Assembly: GCF_001047675.1 (NCBI RefSeq)
Contig: NZ_CP011975.1
Location: forward strand, 3,016,073-3,080,072
Origin: Yersinia aleksiciae
GTDB lineage: Bacteria; Pseudomonadota; Gammaproteobacteria; Enterobacterales; Enterobacteriaceae
Length of the DNA: 64,000 nt
Reading direction: 5' to 3'
Part shown: one piece after another, positions 34,867 to 46,099 of the stretch
Layout: each line of letters opens with the position of its first letter
Position numbering within the stretch: the first letter of the stretch is position 1
The notes under the pieces: generated by a model
The model's database searches: none
The model's input: only the letters and a program-made list of their open reading frames with translations
Told to the model about the DNA's origin: nothing
Program-made: the position numbers and the translations under genes

Positions 34867-37314
34867 TTACGCTGCTTCAGTGTGCCGTTGTTTCGCTGGC
34901 TGCTTTACCGCAGGTTTGGCCGCCAACTCATCGGCTTCAAACTCGTCGACATTAATGGAACGCAGACGACTATCTTCAGCTTTGGTCAGAATCGCGGCCT
35001 CTTCGGCACTGATTTTCCCTTCCGCCAGTGCCTGTTTTGCCAACACATCAAGGCGGGTAAATGGCAGACTCTTGCCCGCTTCTTTACTCAGGCGCTTATG
35101 AATAGGCTCAGCGGCAATCACATCCTGCAACGCGGCTTCCAGCAGACCCACCGGGTTAAATTCGCTCGGGGTCAGGTATTGACCACGACCAATACGGCTA
35201 CGGGTGGCAGATGGCACTTGCAGCAACTGCGCGATCTGGTGATCCAATTTATCAGATGGCGCCTGATGCACACGGCCCAATGGGAAGATCACAAAGCGCA
35301 TTAACCCAGCAATCAAACCATTCGGGAAGTTACGCAGCAAATCGTCCAATGCTTGCTCCGCCTGATTTAGCGCATCCTGAACGCCCCAATGTACCAGCGG
35401 TAAATCCTCTTTCTGGCGGCCTTCATCTTCATAGCGTTTCAGTGTGGCCGATGCCAGATAGAGTTGGCTGAGAATATCCCCCAGACGGGCAGAAATACGC
35501 TCGCGACGTTTCAGGCTGCCCCCCAGTACGCCCATCGAGACATCAGACAGCAATGCCAGATTGGCGCTCAGACGGTTCATTTGTTGGTAATAACGACGAG
35601 TACTGTCTTTCACTGGTGTGGCGCTGGTGCGGCCATTAGTCAGACCCAGCCAGAAACTGCGCACCTTAGCACTGCCGACATGACCCAGATGCCCAAACAG
35701 CGCTTTATCGAAAGCGGCGACATCGTTGGATTGTGCCGCAGCCATCTCATCAAGCACAAACGGATGGCAACGAATCGCGCCCTGACCGAAAATAATCATG
35801 CTGCGCGTCAGGATATTCGCACCCTCGACGGTGATACCGATAGGAGCACCCTGATAACTGCGCGCGATAAAGTTGGTCGGACCCAGACAGATGCCTTTAC
35901 CCCCAGCAATATCCATCGCATCCATCACGGCACGCTGACCACGGTGGGTACAGTGATACTTAACAATGGCCGATAGCACCGCTGGTTTTTCACCCAGCAT
36001 GATGCCACTGGTGACCAGCGTCGCTGCGGCGTCCATCACATAGGTATTACCGGCAATGCGCGCCAATGGCTCTTCAATCCCTTCCATTTTACCGATGGAG
36101 ACTTTGAACTGACGGCGAATATAGGCGTAAGCACCTATGCCCATAGCCACACTTTTCAGGCTGCCCGTGGCGTTGGACGGCAGGGTAATGCCACGCCCGA
36201 CCGACAGGCATTCCACCAGCATCCGCCAGCCTTGTCCGGCCATTTTTGGCCCGCCGATAATATAATCAATCGGGACAAAGATATCGTTACCGCGCGTTGG
36301 GCCATTCTGGAACGGCACGTTCAGCGGGAAGTGACGGTGACCAATCTCCACCCCAGGGGTGTTGGTTGGGATCAGGGCGCAGGTAATCCCCAAATCCACG
36401 GTTTCACCCAACAGATGTTCAGGGTCAGATAATTTGAAGGCCAAACCGAGCACCGTGGCGATAGGGGCGAGGGTAATATAGCGTTTGTTCCAGGTCAGGC
36501 GCATGCCCAGCACCTGTTTACCTTGCCATTCACCCATGCAGACAGTACCCGTATCTGGGATTGCACCGGCATCAGAGCCAGCTTCCGGACTGGTCAGGGC
36601 GAAACAAGGGATCTCGTCGCCACGGGCCAAACCTGGCAGATAATGGTTTTTTTGTTCTTCAGTACCGTAATGTTGCAGCAATTCGCCGGGGCCGAGGGAG
36701 TTAGGTACGCCCACGGTGATGGCCAGAATGCCCGATACGCCAGAGAGTTTTTGCAGCACACGTGCCTGAGCATAGGCTGAGAACTCAAGGCCGCCGTACT
36801 CTTTTTTAATGATCATCGCAAAGAAGCGATTCTCTTTCAGATAGGCCCATAGCTCTGGCGGTAAGTCAGCCAGTTCATGGGTAATCTGGAAGTCGTTCGC
36901 CAGACGACAGGCTTCTTCAACTGGCCCATCGATAAAAGCTTGCTCTTCTGCGGTTAACTGCGGTTTTGGGTAGTTATGCAGTTTCTTCCAGTCAGGTTGA
37001 CCTTGGAACAAATCACCTTCCCACCAAGTGGTACCCGCATCAATCGCTTCCTTTTCGGTACGTGACATGGCAGGCATAACTTTGCGGAACATGCGCAATG
37101 CTGGCGCAGAAAACAGTGACCGACGTACCGAGGTGAGCAGCAGAGGCAGTAAAACAATCGCCAGCGGCAATAATACCCAGTACGACCATAACTGTGACGC
37201 GCCCATTGCGGCAGTGTAAACCACCAAAATCAAACTACTGAGGTAGAGGTTCACCCGGTGATAGAACAGCACACCAATAAGAACCAGCAAGGCAACAATG
37301 CTAAGAACCATCAT
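34867..37314 (-). CDS. fadE: Acyl-CoA dehydrogenase FadE
   Basis: FadE catalyses the first, FAD-dependent step of fatty-acid beta-oxidation. The 815-residue protein is of the large enterobacterial type: two N-terminal hydrophobic segments (about 1-60) that hold it at the membrane, then the acyl-CoA dehydrogenase core with [38 protein letters not shown] and the later [18 protein letters not shown]. The C-terminal extension is characteristic of FadE. The start ATG at 37314 has GGAGC upstream and a FadR-like operator 20 bases before it, so repression by FadR and release by long-chain acyl-CoA is likely. It is divergent from gmhA as in E. coli. Confidence 0.96.
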   Translation of the reverse strand: MMVLSIVALLVLIGVLFYHRVNLYLSSLILVVYTAAMGASQLWSYWVLLPLAIVLLPLLLTSVRRSLFSAPALRMFRKVMPAMSRTEKEAIDAGTTWWEGDLFQGQPDWKKLHNYPKPQLTAEEQAFIDGPVEEACRLANDFQITHELADLPPELWAYLKENRFFAMIIKKEYGGLEFSAYAQARVLQKLSGVSGILAITVGVPNSLGPGELLQHYGTEEQKNHYLPGLARGDEIPCFALTSPEAGSDAGAIPDTGTVCMGEWQGKQVLGMRLTWNKRYITLAPIATVLGLAFKLSDPEHLLGETVDLGITCALIPTNTPGVEIGHRHFPLNVPFQNGPTRGNDIFVPIDYIIGGPKMAGQGWRMLVECLSVGRGITLPSNATGSLKSVAMGIGAYAYIRRQFKVSIGKMEGIEEPLARIAGNTYVMDAAATLVTSGIMLGEKPAVLSAIVKYHCTHRGQRAVMDAMDIAGGKGICLGPTNFIARSYQGAPIGITVEGANILTRSMIIFGQGAIRCHPFVLDEMAAAQSNDVAAFDKALFGHLGHVGSAKVRSFWLGLTNGRTSATPVKDSTRRYYQQMNRLSANLALLSDVSMGVLGGSLKRRERISARLGDILSQLYLASATLKRYEDEGRQKEDLPLVHWGVQDALNQAEQALDDLLRNFPNGLIAGLMRFVIFPLGRVHQAPSDKLDHQIAQLLQVPSATRSRIGRGQYLTPSEFNPVGLLEAALQDVIAAEPIHKRLSKEAGKSLPFTRLDVLAKQALAEGKISAEEAAILTKAEDSRLRSINVDEFEADELAAKPAVKQPAKQRHTEAA

Positions 37315-37333
37315 GATAAAGCTCCTGAGATGT

Positions 37334-37350
37334 AGGAGGTCTGACCTGTT
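37334..37350. promoter_or_regulatory. FadR operator upstream of fadE
   Basis: The segment ends GGTCTGACCTGTT, matching the right 13 positions of the FadR consensus (ANCTGGTCNGACNTGTT type) with the palindromic core GGTCTGACC. It lies 20 bases upstream of the fadE ATG, a suitable place for repression. Confidence 0.7.
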
Positions 37351-37548
37351 GAGTGATACATTTGTTGTAGTTCATCTCATTATGTTTATCAATACCATTA
37401 CATATTATTTACAACTTACTTCACAAATTGTTCGCAATCCTCGTTAAAACTCTTACGCCTAATTCATTACAGTGCTTCTCGCTGTTTATGCGATCCGGTA
37501 CACTGGCACAGGAAGATATTGATGCCATAGGACTATAAAGAGGCTCCC

Positions 37549-38130
37549 ATGTACCACGATTTAATCCGCAGTGAATTGAATGAAGCAGCAGACACGCTGG
37601 CAAACTTTCTGAAAGATGATGCGAATATCGATGCTATTCAGCGCGCAGCCGTCCTATTGGCTGATTCTTTTAAGGCTGGCGGCAAAGTATTGTCATGCGG
37701 CAATGGCGGCTCCCATTGCGATGCCATGCATTTTGCCGAAGAGTTGACCGGTCGCTATCGCGAAAATCGCCCAGGTTATCCGGCGATTGCGATTTCAGAT
37801 GTCAGCCATCTCTCTTGCGTCAGTAATGACTTTGGTTATGACTATGTGTTCTCTCGCTATGTTGAAGCCGTAGGCCGCGAAGGCGATGTTTTGCTTGGCA
37901 TTTCCACCTCAGGTAATTCGGGCAATATCATTAAAGCGATTGAGGCGGCCCGTGCCAAAGGCATGAAGGTCATTACCCTGACGGGTAAAGATGGCGGTAA
38001 AATGGCAGGCACTGCGGACATTGAAATCCGGGTTCCCCATTTCGGCTATGCCGATCGTATTCAGGAAATTCATATCAAAGCGATTCATATCTTGATTCAG
38101 TTGATTGAAAAAGAGATGGTAAAAGCCTGA
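37549..38130 (+). CDS. gmhA: D-sedoheptulose 7-phosphate isomerase
   Basis: GmhA converts sedoheptulose 7-phosphate to D-glycero-D-manno-heptose 7-phosphate, the first step to the heptose of LPS inner core. It is a single SIS-domain cytoplasmic enzyme of 193 residues, essentially the E. coli length. SIS features are [20 protein letters not shown] (about 46-65), [11 protein letters not shown] and the C-terminal [17 protein letters not shown] with a catalytic His and metal-region residues. The gene order fadE/gmhA/yafJ is conserved with E. coli. A 12-bp dyad (38142-38172) follows but lacks a T-run. Confidence 0.96.
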   Translation: MYHDLIRSELNEAADTLANFLKDDANIDAIQRAAVLLADSFKAGGKVLSCGNGGSHCDAMHFAEELTGRYRENRPGYPAIAISDVSHLSCVSNDFGYDYVFSRYVEAVGREGDVLLGISTSGNSGNIIKAIEAARAKGMKVITLTGKDGGKMAGTADIEIRVPHFGYADRIQEIHIKAIHILIQLIEKEMVKA

Positions 38131-38191
38131 TGTGCCGAGGTGATCAACGGAAATGTAAATTGCGTTGATCACCTTGAATGCTCATCAAGGA

Positions 38192-38246
38192 TAGGGTGAG
38201 CCGAAAGCGCAGCTAACACCGCTGCAACACCAAGAATGAAGGGTAT
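38192..38246 (+). repeat. Half ERIC element upstream of yafJ
   Basis: AGGGTGAGCC, AGCGCAGCTAACACCGCTGCAACACC and the end GAAGGGTATA match the right half of an ERIC in reverse orientation. The other half is missing or too decayed to recognise. It ends 17 bases before the yafJ start codon. Confidence 0.6.
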
Positions 38247-38262
38247 ACGCGGGAGGTTGGTT

Positions 38263-39027
38263 ATGTGCGAATTGCTCGGGATGAGCGCAAATGTTCCCAC
38301 GGATATTTGCTTTAGCTTTACCGGCCTGGTGCAACGAGGCGGGGGGACTGGCCCACATAAAGATGGCTGGGGCATTACTTTCTATGAAGGTAATGGTTGC
38401 CGTACCTTTAAAGATCCGCAACCTAGTTTTAATTCACCCATTGCCCGCTTGGTGCAAGATTATCCGATAAAATCCTGCGCGGTGGTTTCGCATATTCGTC
38501 AGGCAAATCGTGGTGAAGTGGCGTTAGAAAATACCCACCCATTTACCCGCGAAATGTGGGGACGGAACTGGACTTATGCCCATAACGGCCAGCTCAAGGG
38601 GTATCGTCAGTTAGATACTGGCACTTTTCGGCCCATCGGCCAGACCGATAGCGAATACGCTTTCTGCTGGTTGCTGAATCAATTGGCAAAACGCTACCCT
38701 CGCACCCCCAGTAACTGGCCTGCGGTATTCCGCTACATTGCCACCTTATGTGAGCAATTGCGCACCAAAGGGGTGTTTAATATGCTGCTCTCGGATGGGC
38801 GCTTTGTGATGGCGTTCTGTTCGACGAACTTATATTGGATAACTCGCCGTGCGCCTTTCGGCAAAGCGACGTTGCTTGATCAAGATGTGGAGATCGATTT
38901 TCAGCGGCAGACCACACCTAACGATGTGGTCACGGTGATCGCGACTCAACCACTGACAGTCAATGAAACCTGGCACAAAATTGCACCAGGTGAGTTTTCA
39001 TTATTCTGTTTTGGTGAGAAAATTTGA
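38263..39027 (+). CDS. yafJ: Class II glutamine amidotransferase YafJ
   Basis: This is a stand-alone glutaminase-like (Ntn-hydrolase) domain protein; the acceptor reaction is not established. After Met removal Cys2 ([10 protein letters not shown]) would be the nucleophile. Other class II features are [26 protein letters not shown] (Arg/His contacts), [18 protein letters not shown] and the QTDSEYAF block. The length is 254 residues. The ATG at 38263 follows GGGAGG at good spacing; a longer in-frame start would remove the N-terminal Cys nucleophile. Its 3' end overlaps the convergent yafK by 27 bases. Confidence 0.92.
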   Translation: MCELLGMSANVPTDICFSFTGLVQRGGGTGPHKDGWGITFYEGNGCRTFKDPQPSFNSPIARLVQDYPIKSCAVVSHIRQANRGEVALENTHPFTREMWGRNWTYAHNGQLKGYRQLDTGTFRPIGQTDSEYAFCWLLNQLAKRYPRTPSNWPAVFRYIATLCEQLRTKGVFNMLLSDGRFVMAFCSTNLYWITRRAPFGKATLLDQDVEIDFQRQTTPNDVVTVIATQPLTVNETWHKIAPGEFSLFCFGEKI

Positions 39028-39741
39028 TTTGGTCAGTGCGTACTGCGATTCAGGTGCGCTGGAGATCGGCGGGCGGCTCAGGACATACTGCCCGTTGATC
39101 ACGGAAACCGAAGGTGGCATCCGGTTCTTGGCAAAGTAGGTATATCCCGGCTGCAATTGACGCCAGAAACTATAATCCGAAGAGTTACGATGGCGCTGCA
39201 TATTTTGCTCAGTCATTCGGAACGGGTAAATACTGATATCGACCTTTTCCTGACCAAAGATAAATGCGGTTTGCACATAGTTAAATATCTCGTCCATATA
39301 GGCATCGGTCATTGCATAACAGCCGATTGATTTGCAAGCACCATGGATCATCAGATATTTCCCTGAATAGCCCTGCGACTTATCATAATCATTTGGGAAG
39401 CCAATATTGATTGCCCGATAGAATTTACTGTCGGGTTTTAAATGGCGCATATCAATACTGTAAAAACCTTCCGGACTTTTGAAATCACCCTCGCGGCGTT
39501 TCGGGCCAAGACCACCCGAGAATTCACAGATGCGATAGCTTTGTACCAGGCGATACTCGCCCTGTAATCTGGCATATAATTCCAGAGTACGTTCTTCTTT
39601 GAAGATCTGAATATAGACCGATGACCCTAGTAATTGCTGTTTTAGCTCTTTGGACACCGCCACCGGCTCACTGGCTGAGCTGGTGAAGGATACCGCAGGC
39701 AAACAAATTATCATCGCAAACAACAGTGCGACTTTGCCCAT
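39001..39741 (-). CDS. yafK: L,D-transpeptidase-family protein YafK (DpaA)
   Basis: It is a periplasmic YkuD-domain protein; in E. coli the homologue cleaves the bond between Braun lipoprotein and peptidoglycan. It has a signal peptide (about 1-24, [21 protein letters not shown]) and the catalytic motif [15 protein letters not shown] with His and the nucleophile Cys. Upstream are [17 protein letters not shown] and the ELYARL strand start. The length of 246 residues equals the E. coli protein. It is convergent with yafJ (27-base overlap) and divergent from nqrA. Confidence 0.93.
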   Translation of the reverse strand: MGKVALLFAMIICLPAVSFTSSASEPVAVSKELKQQLLGSSVYIQIFKEERTLELYARLQGEYRLVQSYRICEFSGGLGPKRREGDFKSPEGFYSIDMRHLKPDSKFYRAINIGFPNDYDKSQGYSGKYLMIHGACKSIGCYAMTDAYMDEIFNYVQTAFIFGQEKVDISIYPFRMTEQNMQRHRNSSDYSFWRQLQPGYTYFAKNRMPPSVSVINGQYVLSRPPISSAPESQYALTKSNFLTKTE

Positions 39742-39850
39742 TATTATTCCTACTTATATTTATAGATGCCACTGACTCTTCTGATTTATAGGCGCAGATT
39801 ATCAGTCAGAAATTTTTTAGCAATATATGTTTTGTATAAAATAAGTACCA

Positions 39851-39889
39851 ATTCGGTAAAGTTGAGCTGATGATGCGATTTTACCGAAT
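39851..39889. other. Inverted repeat in the yafK-nqrA gap
   Basis: Perfect 10-bp arms ATTCGGTAAA and TTTACCGAAT are separated by 19 bases, with no T-run. It could be an operator or an RNA stem; no regulator is assigned. The rest of the 463-base gap (39742-40204) has no gene I can support. Confidence 0.4.
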
Positions 39890-40204
39890 GCATTCAGAAT
39901 TTATCTGGAAATTATTTGTGTTTGCTTGACCCAAGTCACTGCATTTGTCAGACAGTGCAAGTTGTAAATGCTAAAATCTCCCGCTGCTAACCTGCTCGTC
40001 GAATGGCTATTTCATCAGTGACATTCACGTGAGAGGATAGAGCGCTTATTTCAGAGACTCTTTCAGCAAGCATTCATGTTTGTCCAATTGACTCGGCATT
40101 AAGCCGCCGTTTAAATGAATCGTGAAAGTATCTTTCCTTTGTGTGGCTGTACGCTCTGGGTTCAAGTACAGCATTTGATATCACTAATAAAGTTGTCCAA
40201 ACTT

Positions 40205-41548
40205 ATGATTAAAATAAAGAAAGGACTCGACCTCCCCATCGCTGGCGCACCTTTGCAGGTGATAGAAGATGGTCCCGCTATTCGTCATGTAGCGCTGCTT
40301 GGTGAAGAGTATGTGGGCATGCGTCCCTCAATGTTGGTGCAAGAAGGCGATCGGGTTAAGAAAGGTCAGGTACTGTTTGAAGACAAAAAAAATCCGGGTG
40401 TGATGTATACCGCTCCGGCCAGCGGCAAAGTTAGCGCCATCAACCGTGGTGAGCGTCGCGTGCTGCAATCTGTTGTGATCGAAGTTGAAGGTGATGAGCA
40501 AATTCCTTTCGAGCCTTACGATGAAGCCTCTCTCAATCAACTGAGCAATGAACAAGTACAAAACTATTTACTGGCTTCTGGTTTATGGACAGCATTGCGA
40601 ACGCGTCCTTTCAGCAAAACCCCCTCCCCAGGCAGCAGCCCACGGGCTATCTTCGTCAGTGCAATGGATACTCAACCGCTGGCAGCCGATCCGCAGGTGA
40701 TTATCGCCACTGAGCCTGAAGCTTTTAAGCATGGCTTAACGGTGCTCACGCGCTTAACCGAAGGTAAAGTGCATGTTTGTCATGCGCCGGGGCCAGTGAT
40801 TACCAGCCATCCGAGTGCACAGGTCACCTATAATGAGTTCTCCGGCCCGCATCCGGCGGGTCTGGTTGGCACACACATTCACTTCCTTGAACCCGTGAGT
40901 GCGCGCAAAACAGTTTGGCATGTGGGCTATCAGGACGTCATTGCGATCGGCAAACTGTTTACCCGTGGTGAGCTTTGCACTGACCGCATTGTCGCAGTGG
41001 CTGGCCCGCAAGTGAATCAACCGGTTTTACTGCGTACCCGGCTGGGTGCCAGCTTATCTGAATTGACTGCCGGTAGACTGAAAGAGGATGACAACCGCAT
41101 TATTTCCGGCTCAGTCCTCAGTGGTACGGCTTTCTCCGCCACCCATGGTTATCTGGGGCGTTTCCATCAGCAAGTGTCCGTTATCCGCGAAGGGCGAGAA
41201 AAAGAGCTATTCGGCTGGGTGATGCCTGGTCGCGATAAATACTCGATTACTCGCACGACACTGGGCCACTTCTTCAAACACAAATTGTTTGCTTTCTCCA
41301 CAAATATGCAGGGCGGAGAGCGCGCCATGGTGCCAATTGGTAACTATGAGCGGGTGATGCCACTGGATATTTTGGCGACCCATCTGCTGCGCGACCTGCT
41401 ATCGGGTGATACCGACAGTGCGCAGGCGCTGGGTTGTCTGGAACTGGACGAAGAAGATCTGGCTTTATGCACATTTGTCTGCCCCGGCAAGTACGAATAC
41501 GGTCCGGTACTGCGCGACATACTGACCAAGATTGAGCAGGAAGGATAA
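40205..41548 (+). CDS. nqrA: Na+-translocating NADH:quinone reductase subunit A
   Basis: NqrA is the cytoplasmic-face subunit of Na+-NQR, which oxidises NADH, reduces ubiquinone and pumps Na+ out; NqrA contributes to quinone binding. The N-terminus [18 protein letters not shown] and the lipoyl-like [19 protein letters not shown] and [16 protein letters not shown] are typical. The ATG at 40205 gives 447 residues, the family length; longer in-frame readings have no homology. No good Shine-Dalgarno is seen. It is the first gene of nqrABCDEF-apbE-nqrM. Confidence 0.96.
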   Translation: MIKIKKGLDLPIAGAPLQVIEDGPAIRHVALLGEEYVGMRPSMLVQEGDRVKKGQVLFEDKKNPGVMYTAPASGKVSAINRGERRVLQSVVIEVEGDEQIPFEPYDEASLNQLSNEQVQNYLLASGLWTALRTRPFSKTPSPGSSPRAIFVSAMDTQPLAADPQVIIATEPEAFKHGLTVLTRLTEGKVHVCHAPGPVITSHPSAQVTYNEFSGPHPAGLVGTHIHFLEPVSARKTVWHVGYQDVIAIGKLFTRGELCTDRIVAVAGPQVNQPVLLRTRLGASLSELTAGRLKEDDNRIISGSVLSGTAFSATHGYLGRFHQQVSVIREGREKELFGWVMPGRDKYSITRTTLGHFFKHKLFAFSTNMQGGERAMVPIGNYERVMPLDILATHLLRDLLSGDTDSAQALGCLELDEEDLALCTFVCPGKYEYGPVLRDILTKIEQEG

Positions 41549-41551
41549 CCT

Positions 41552-42793
41552 ATGGGCCTGAAAAGTTTTCTCGAGAAAATAGAGCACCACTTTGAAGCGG
41601 GTGGCAAATTAGAAAAGTACTATCCGCTGTATGAAGCTGCTGCCACCATTTTCTATACTCAGGGCAAAGTGACACCGGGTGCTTCTCATGTGCGAGATGC
41701 CATCGATCTGAAACGGATGATGATTCTGGTCTGGCTGGCGGTCTTCCCGGCCATGTTCTGGGGGATGTACAACGTCGGTGCCCAGGCGATTCCGGCGCTG
41801 AACCAACTCTACAGTGGTGCGGAGCTACAACAGATTATTGCCAGTGATTGGCATTACCAACTGGCACACATGTTGGGGGTCTCCTTTGCACCCGATGCGG
41901 GCTGGATAAGTAAGATGGTGCTGGGTGCCGCCTACTTCCTGCCTATTTATGCGGTGGTGTTTTTGGTGGGTGGTTTCTGGGAAGTGGTTTTTTCCATTGT
42001 CCGCAAACATGAAATCAACGAAGGCTTCTTCGTTACCTCAATCTTATTCTCGCTGATTGTGCCGCCAACATTGCCACTTTGGCAGGCGGCGCTGGGGATC
42101 TCATTTGGCGTGGTGATCGGCAAAGAGATCTTCGGCGGCACGGGGCGTAACTTCCTCAACCCTGCTTTGGCTGGACGTGCTTTCCTGTTCTTTGCTTATC
42201 CCGCGCAGATATCCGGTGATTTAGTGTGGACCGCGGCGGATGGTTTTTCCGGTGCAACCCCCTTGTCACAATGGACGGTTAACGGTAGCCACAGCTTGCT
42301 CAACACAGTGACCCACCAACCTATCACTTGGATGGATGCCTTCCTCGGCAATATTCCCGGCTCTATTGGTGAAGTCTCTACGCTGATGATTTTGATTGGC
42401 GGGGCCATTATTCTATTTGCCCGCGTGGCCTCTTGGCAGATTGTCGCTGGCGTGATGCTTGGCATGATTGCGACCGCTTGCTTATTTAATTGGATAGGAT
42501 CTGACACCAACCCGCTGTTTGCCATGCCATGGTATTGGCATCTGGTCCTGGGTGGTTTTGCTTTCGGCATGGTCTTTATGGCGACCGATCCCGTCTCGGC
42601 CTCTTTTACCAATACGGGCAAGTGGTGGTATGGCGGCTTGATTGGTGCAATGTGTGTCTTAATCCGTGTGATCAATCCGGCTTATCCGGAGGGAATGATG
42701 CTGGCTATCCTGTTTGCCAACCTGTTTGCGCCACTGTTCGACTATGTGGTTGTTCAGGCCAATATCAAGCGGAGGAAAGCCCGTGGCGAGTGA
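41552..42793 (+). CDS. nqrB: Na+-NQR subunit B
   Basis: NqrB is the large membrane subunit, carrying riboflavin and a covalently bound FMN and forming part of the Na+ channel. About ten hydrophobic segments are visible after a 50-residue cytoplasmic N-terminus. The FMN attachment motif is DGFSGATPL (Thr at about 236), a target of the co-encoded ApbE. The length is 413 residues. It starts three bases after nqrA and overlaps nqrC by 11 bases. Confidence 0.97.
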   Translation: MGLKSFLEKIEHHFEAGGKLEKYYPLYEAAATIFYTQGKVTPGASHVRDAIDLKRMMILVWLAVFPAMFWGMYNVGAQAIPALNQLYSGAELQQIIASDWHYQLAHMLGVSFAPDAGWISKMVLGAAYFLPIYAVVFLVGGFWEVVFSIVRKHEINEGFFVTSILFSLIVPPTLPLWQAALGISFGVVIGKEIFGGTGRNFLNPALAGRAFLFFAYPAQISGDLVWTAADGFSGATPLSQWTVNGSHSLLNTVTHQPITWMDAFLGNIPGSIGEVSTLMILIGGAIILFARVASWQIVAGVMLGMIATACLFNWIGSDTNPLFAMPWYWHLVLGGFAFGMVFMATDPVSASFTNTGKWWYGGLIGAMCVLIRVINPAYPEGMMLAILFANLFAPLFDYVVVQANIKRRKARGE

Positions 42794-43583
42794 TAAACCA
42801 AGAAATAATGACAGCATCGGCAAAACGTTGCTGGTGGTGATAGTACTGTGTCTGGTGTGTTCTGTGGTTGTTGCGGGCGCGGCTGTGGGGCTGAAAGCTA
42901 AACAGCAAGAACAGCGTCTGCTGGATAAACAGCGCAATATTCTAGCGGTGACCGGTTTACTGCAACCGAGAATGCCTGCAGAAGAAGTACAGCGTGAGTT
43001 TGCTGAACGCATTGAACCCCGCTTACTTGATTTGCAAAGCGGTGAATTTATCAAACAAGATCCCGCCACGTTTGACCGTACTCAGGCGTTACGAGATAAC
43101 CAAATGAGTATCGCACTGACTGCGGCACAAGATATTGCGGGTATCCGTCGTCGGGCTAATATCGTTGAAATTTATCTGGTACGCGGTGAAAACGGTCAGA
43201 TCAATAAGATAGTCCTGCCAGTCTATGGCTCTGGTTTGTGGTCAATGATGTATGCCTTTGTGGCCATCGATAGTGACGGCAAAACCGTTCGCGGTATCAC
43301 CTATTACGATCATGGTGAGACGCCGGGGCTGGGCGGTGAAATTGAAAACCAAAACTGGCGTAACCAGTGGATTGGCAAGCGGTTATTTGACGACCAGGGG
43401 CAGCCGGCTATTCGCATCGTTAAAGGGCGTGCGCCAGCTAACGATCCCCATGCGATCGATGGTTTATCAGGGGCGACGCTGACCTCAAACGGGGTGCAAA
43501 ACAGCTTCGATTTTTGGCTCGGTGAAAACGGCTTTGGCCCGTTCCTGAAAAAAGTGCGCCAAGGAGCGTTAAAAAATGGCTGA
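42783..43583 (+). CDS. nqrC: Na+-NQR subunit C
   Basis: NqrC has one transmembrane helix (about 14-36, [21 protein letters not shown]) and an extracytoplasmic FMN domain; FMN is attached to Thr in [10 protein letters not shown]. The GTG at 42783 gives [15 protein letters not shown] and 266 residues; the upstream in-frame sequence is nqrB read in another frame. The start overlaps the nqrB end by 11 bases and the stop overlaps nqrD by eight, so the genes are coupled. Confidence 0.95.
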   Translation: MASDKPRNNDSIGKTLLVVIVLCLVCSVVVAGAAVGLKAKQQEQRLLDKQRNILAVTGLLQPRMPAEEVQREFAERIEPRLLDLQSGEFIKQDPATFDRTQALRDNQMSIALTAAQDIAGIRRRANIVEIYLVRGENGQINKIVLPVYGSGLWSMMYAFVAIDSDGKTVRGITYYDHGETPGLGGEIENQNWRNQWIGKRLFDDQGQPAIRIVKGRAPANDPHAIDGLSGATLTSNGVQNSFDFWLGENGFGPFLKKVRQGALKNG

Positions 43584-44205
43584 TACCAAAGAGATTAAGC
43601 GGGTCTTATTCGGACCGTTATTTGATAACAACCCCATTGCGTTACAGATCCTCGGGGTTTGCTCAGCGTTGGCGGTGACAACCAAGCTGGAAACCGCCTT
43701 AGTGATGACACTGGCGGTGACCTTGGTGACAGCCTTCTCCAGCTTCTTCATCTCATTGATTCGTAATCATATTCCAAACAGTGTGCGTATCATTGTTCAG
43801 ATGGTGATTATTGCCTCACTGGTTATTGTGGTGGATCAGATCCTGCGTGCCTATGCCTATGAGATATCCAAACAGCTGTCAGTGTTTGTCGGCTTGATAA
43901 TCACTAACTGCATCGTGATGGGGCGTGCAGAAGCCTACGCGATGAAATCCCCACCGATTGAAAGCTTTATGGATGGCATTGGTAATGGTTTGGGTTATGG
44001 CGTGGTTTTAGTGCTGGTGGGCTTTGTCCGAGAACTGATTGGCTCCGGTAAACTATTTGGTGTGTCGGTGCTTGAAACCGTCCAGAACGGTGGGTGGTAT
44101 CAGCCAAATGGATTGTTCTTACTGGCACCTAGCGCATTCTTTATCATTGGTTTGCTGATTTGGGGCCTGCGGACCCTGAAACCTGCGCAGATTGAGAAGG
44201 AGTAA
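43576..44205 (+). CDS. nqrD: Na+-NQR subunit D
   Basis: This is an integral membrane subunit of 209 residues with six hydrophobic helices and the paired motif [14 protein letters not shown]. NqrD and NqrE are inverted-topology homologues that hold an intramembrane Fe-S centre through Cys in FGVCSALA-like and TNCIV segments; here [10 protein letters not shown] and TNCIVMG are present. The ATG at 43576 overlaps nqrC by eight bases. Confidence 0.96.
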   Translation: MADTKEIKRVLFGPLFDNNPIALQILGVCSALAVTTKLETALVMTLAVTLVTAFSSFFISLIRNHIPNSVRIIVQMVIIASLVIVVDQILRAYAYEISKQLSVFVGLIITNCIVMGRAEAYAMKSPPIESFMDGIGNGLGYGVVLVLVGFVRELIGSGKLFGVSVLETVQNGGWYQPNGLFLLAPSAFFIIGLLIWGLRTLKPAQIEKE

Positions 44206-44211
44206 TTGACG

Positions 44212-44808
44212 ATGGAACATTACATCAGTCTATTTGTCCGCGCAGTGTTTGTGGAAAATATGGCTTTAGCGTTCTTCTTGGGGATGTGTACTTTCCTGGC
44301 CGTTTCCAAGAAAGTGTCCACTGCCTTCGGCCTTGGCATTGCGGTCACGGTCGTTTTGGGTATCTCAGTACCGGCGAACAATCTGGTTTATAACCTGGTG
44401 TTGCGGGATGGCGCATTGGTCGAAGGTGTTGATCTCAGCTTCCTGAACTTCATCACCTTTATTGGTGTTATTGCCGCCATTGTGCAGGTGCTGGAGATGA
44501 TCCTCGATCGTTATTTCCCAGCTTTGTACAACGCGCTGGGCATTTTCTTGCCTCTGATAACCGTAAACTGCGCCATCTTTGGCGGCGTCTCCTTTATGGC
44601 ACAACGTGATTACAACTTCCCTGAATCGATTGTTTATGGCTTTGGTTCCGGTCTCGGGTGGATGTTGGCGATTGTGGCGTTAGCGGGTATTCGCGAAAAA
44701 ATGAAATATGCCAATGTGCCTGCGGGTTTACAGGGGTTAGGGATCACCTTTATCACGACCGGATTGATGGCATTGGGGTTTATGTCTTTCGCCGGTGTGA
44801 GCCTATAA
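44212..44808 (+). CDS. nqrE: Na+-NQR subunit E
   Basis: This integral membrane subunit is the partner of NqrD. The 198 residues have six helices and the Cys motifs [12 protein letters not shown] and [11 protein letters not shown], counterparts of those in NqrD. The ATG at 44212 has GGAG upstream at normal spacing; the TTG at 44206 is in frame but less likely. It follows the nqrD stop by six bases. Confidence 0.96.
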   Translation: MEHYISLFVRAVFVENMALAFFLGMCTFLAVSKKVSTAFGLGIAVTVVLGISVPANNLVYNLVLRDGALVEGVDLSFLNFITFIGVIAAIVQVLEMILDRYFPALYNALGIFLPLITVNCAIFGGVSFMAQRDYNFPESIVYGFGSGLGWMLAIVALAGIREKMKYANVPAGLQGLGITFITTGLMALGFMSFAGVSL

Positions 44809-44823
44809 AAGCAGGAATAATTC

Positions 44824-46047
44824 ATGGAAATAATTCTGGGCGTAGTGATGTTTACCCTCATCGTGCTGGCGCTGACGGTAATGATTTTATTTGCCAAATC
44901 AAAGCTGGTGAATACCGGTGATATTACCGTTGATATCAATGAAGATGCGGAAAAGAGTTTTGTTGCCCCTGCGGGGGATAAACTGCTCAACATGTTGTCC
45001 AGCCACGGTATTTTCGTTTCTTCAGCTTGTGGCGGCGGCGGTTCTTGTGGGCAGTGCCGTGTGAAGATCAAAGAAGGCGGTGGGGATATTCTGCCAACAG
45101 AGCTTTCTCATATCTCAAAGCGCGAAGCCAAAGAGGGTTGCCGGTTGGCTTGTCAGGTTAGCGTGAAGCAGAATCTGAAAATTGAATTGCCGGAAGAGAT
45201 CTTTGGTGTGAAAAAATGGGAGTGCGAAGTTATCTCTAATGATAACAAAGCCACATTTATCAAAGAGCTAAAGCTGAAAATACCTGATGGTGAGGTCGTC
45301 CCGTTCCGCGCGGGCGGTTTTATTCAAATAGAGGCTGAACCTCATACCGTCAAATACGCTGATTTTGATGTGCCAGAGGAATATCGTGGCGACTGGGATA
45401 AATTCAATTTGTTCCGATATGAGTCAGTGGCCACTGAGCAGACGGTACGTGCTTACTCCATGGCAAACTACCCAGAAGAGCGCGGCATCATCATGCTTAA
45501 CGTGCGAATTGCTGCGCCACCACCTTCACAACCTGATGCGCCTCCAGGGATAATGTCCTCATATATCTGGTCACTGAAACCGGGTGATAAAGTGGTTATT
45601 TCTGGGCCATTTGGTGAATTTTTCGCTAAAGATACCGACGCAGAGATGGTCTTTATTGGCGGTGGTGCGGGTATGGCACCGATGCGTTCGCATATCTTTG
45701 ATCAGCTTAAGCGGCTGCATTCGAAGCGTAAAATCAGTTTTTGGTATGGTGCCCGTTCGAAGCGTGAAATGTTCTATGAAGAAGATTTTGACCAACTACA
45801 GGCCGAGAATGATAATTTCCGTTGGTATGTTGCGCTCTCTGACCCACAACCAGAGGATAACTGGACGGGCTATACTGGGTTTATTCATAACGTATTATTG
45901 GAAAATTATCTTAAAAATCATCCAGCGCCAGAAGATTGCGAATTCTATATGTGTGGTCCGCCAATGATGAATGCGGCAGTCATCAAGATGCTAAAAGATC
46001 TCGGCGTGGAAGACGATAATATTATGCTTGATGATTTCGGTGGCTAA
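44824..46047 (+). CDS. nqrF: Na+-NQR subunit F (NADH dehydrogenase subunit)
   Basis: NqrF is the electron-entry subunit: NADH to FAD to a [2Fe-2S] cluster. It has an N-terminal membrane helix (about 3-24) and a ferredoxin domain with Cys69, Cys75, Cys78 and Cys110 ([13 protein letters not shown] and CRLAC). The FAD-binding [11 protein letters not shown] and the NADH part with [13 protein letters not shown] and [10 protein letters not shown] follow. The length of 407 residues and the DDFGG end are normal. It follows nqrE by 15 bases. Confidence 0.97.
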   Translation: MEIILGVVMFTLIVLALTVMILFAKSKLVNTGDITVDINEDAEKSFVAPAGDKLLNMLSSHGIFVSSACGGGGSCGQCRVKIKEGGGDILPTELSHISKREAKEGCRLACQVSVKQNLKIELPEEIFGVKKWECEVISNDNKATFIKELKLKIPDGEVVPFRAGGFIQIEAEPHTVKYADFDVPEEYRGDWDKFNLFRYESVATEQTVRAYSMANYPEERGIIMLNVRIAAPPPSQPDAPPGIMSSYIWSLKPGDKVVISGPFGEFFAKDTDAEMVFIGGGAGMAPMRSHIFDQLKRLHSKRKISFWYGARSKREMFYEEDFDQLQAENDNFRWYVALSDPQPEDNWTGYTGFIHNVLLENYLKNHPAPEDCEFYMCGPPMMNAAVIKMLKDLGVEDDNIMLDDFGG

Positions 46048-46099
46048 TTGCTTACCATCCGGTTTCAAGTACCAAGGGAATAGGGCTATTGGGGATATC

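Noticed and set aside
39925..39970. Possible decayed ERIC in the yafK-nqrA gap
   Set aside because: Only a short GCTTGACCCAAGTCACTG stretch resembles the ERIC core; both ends are missing.
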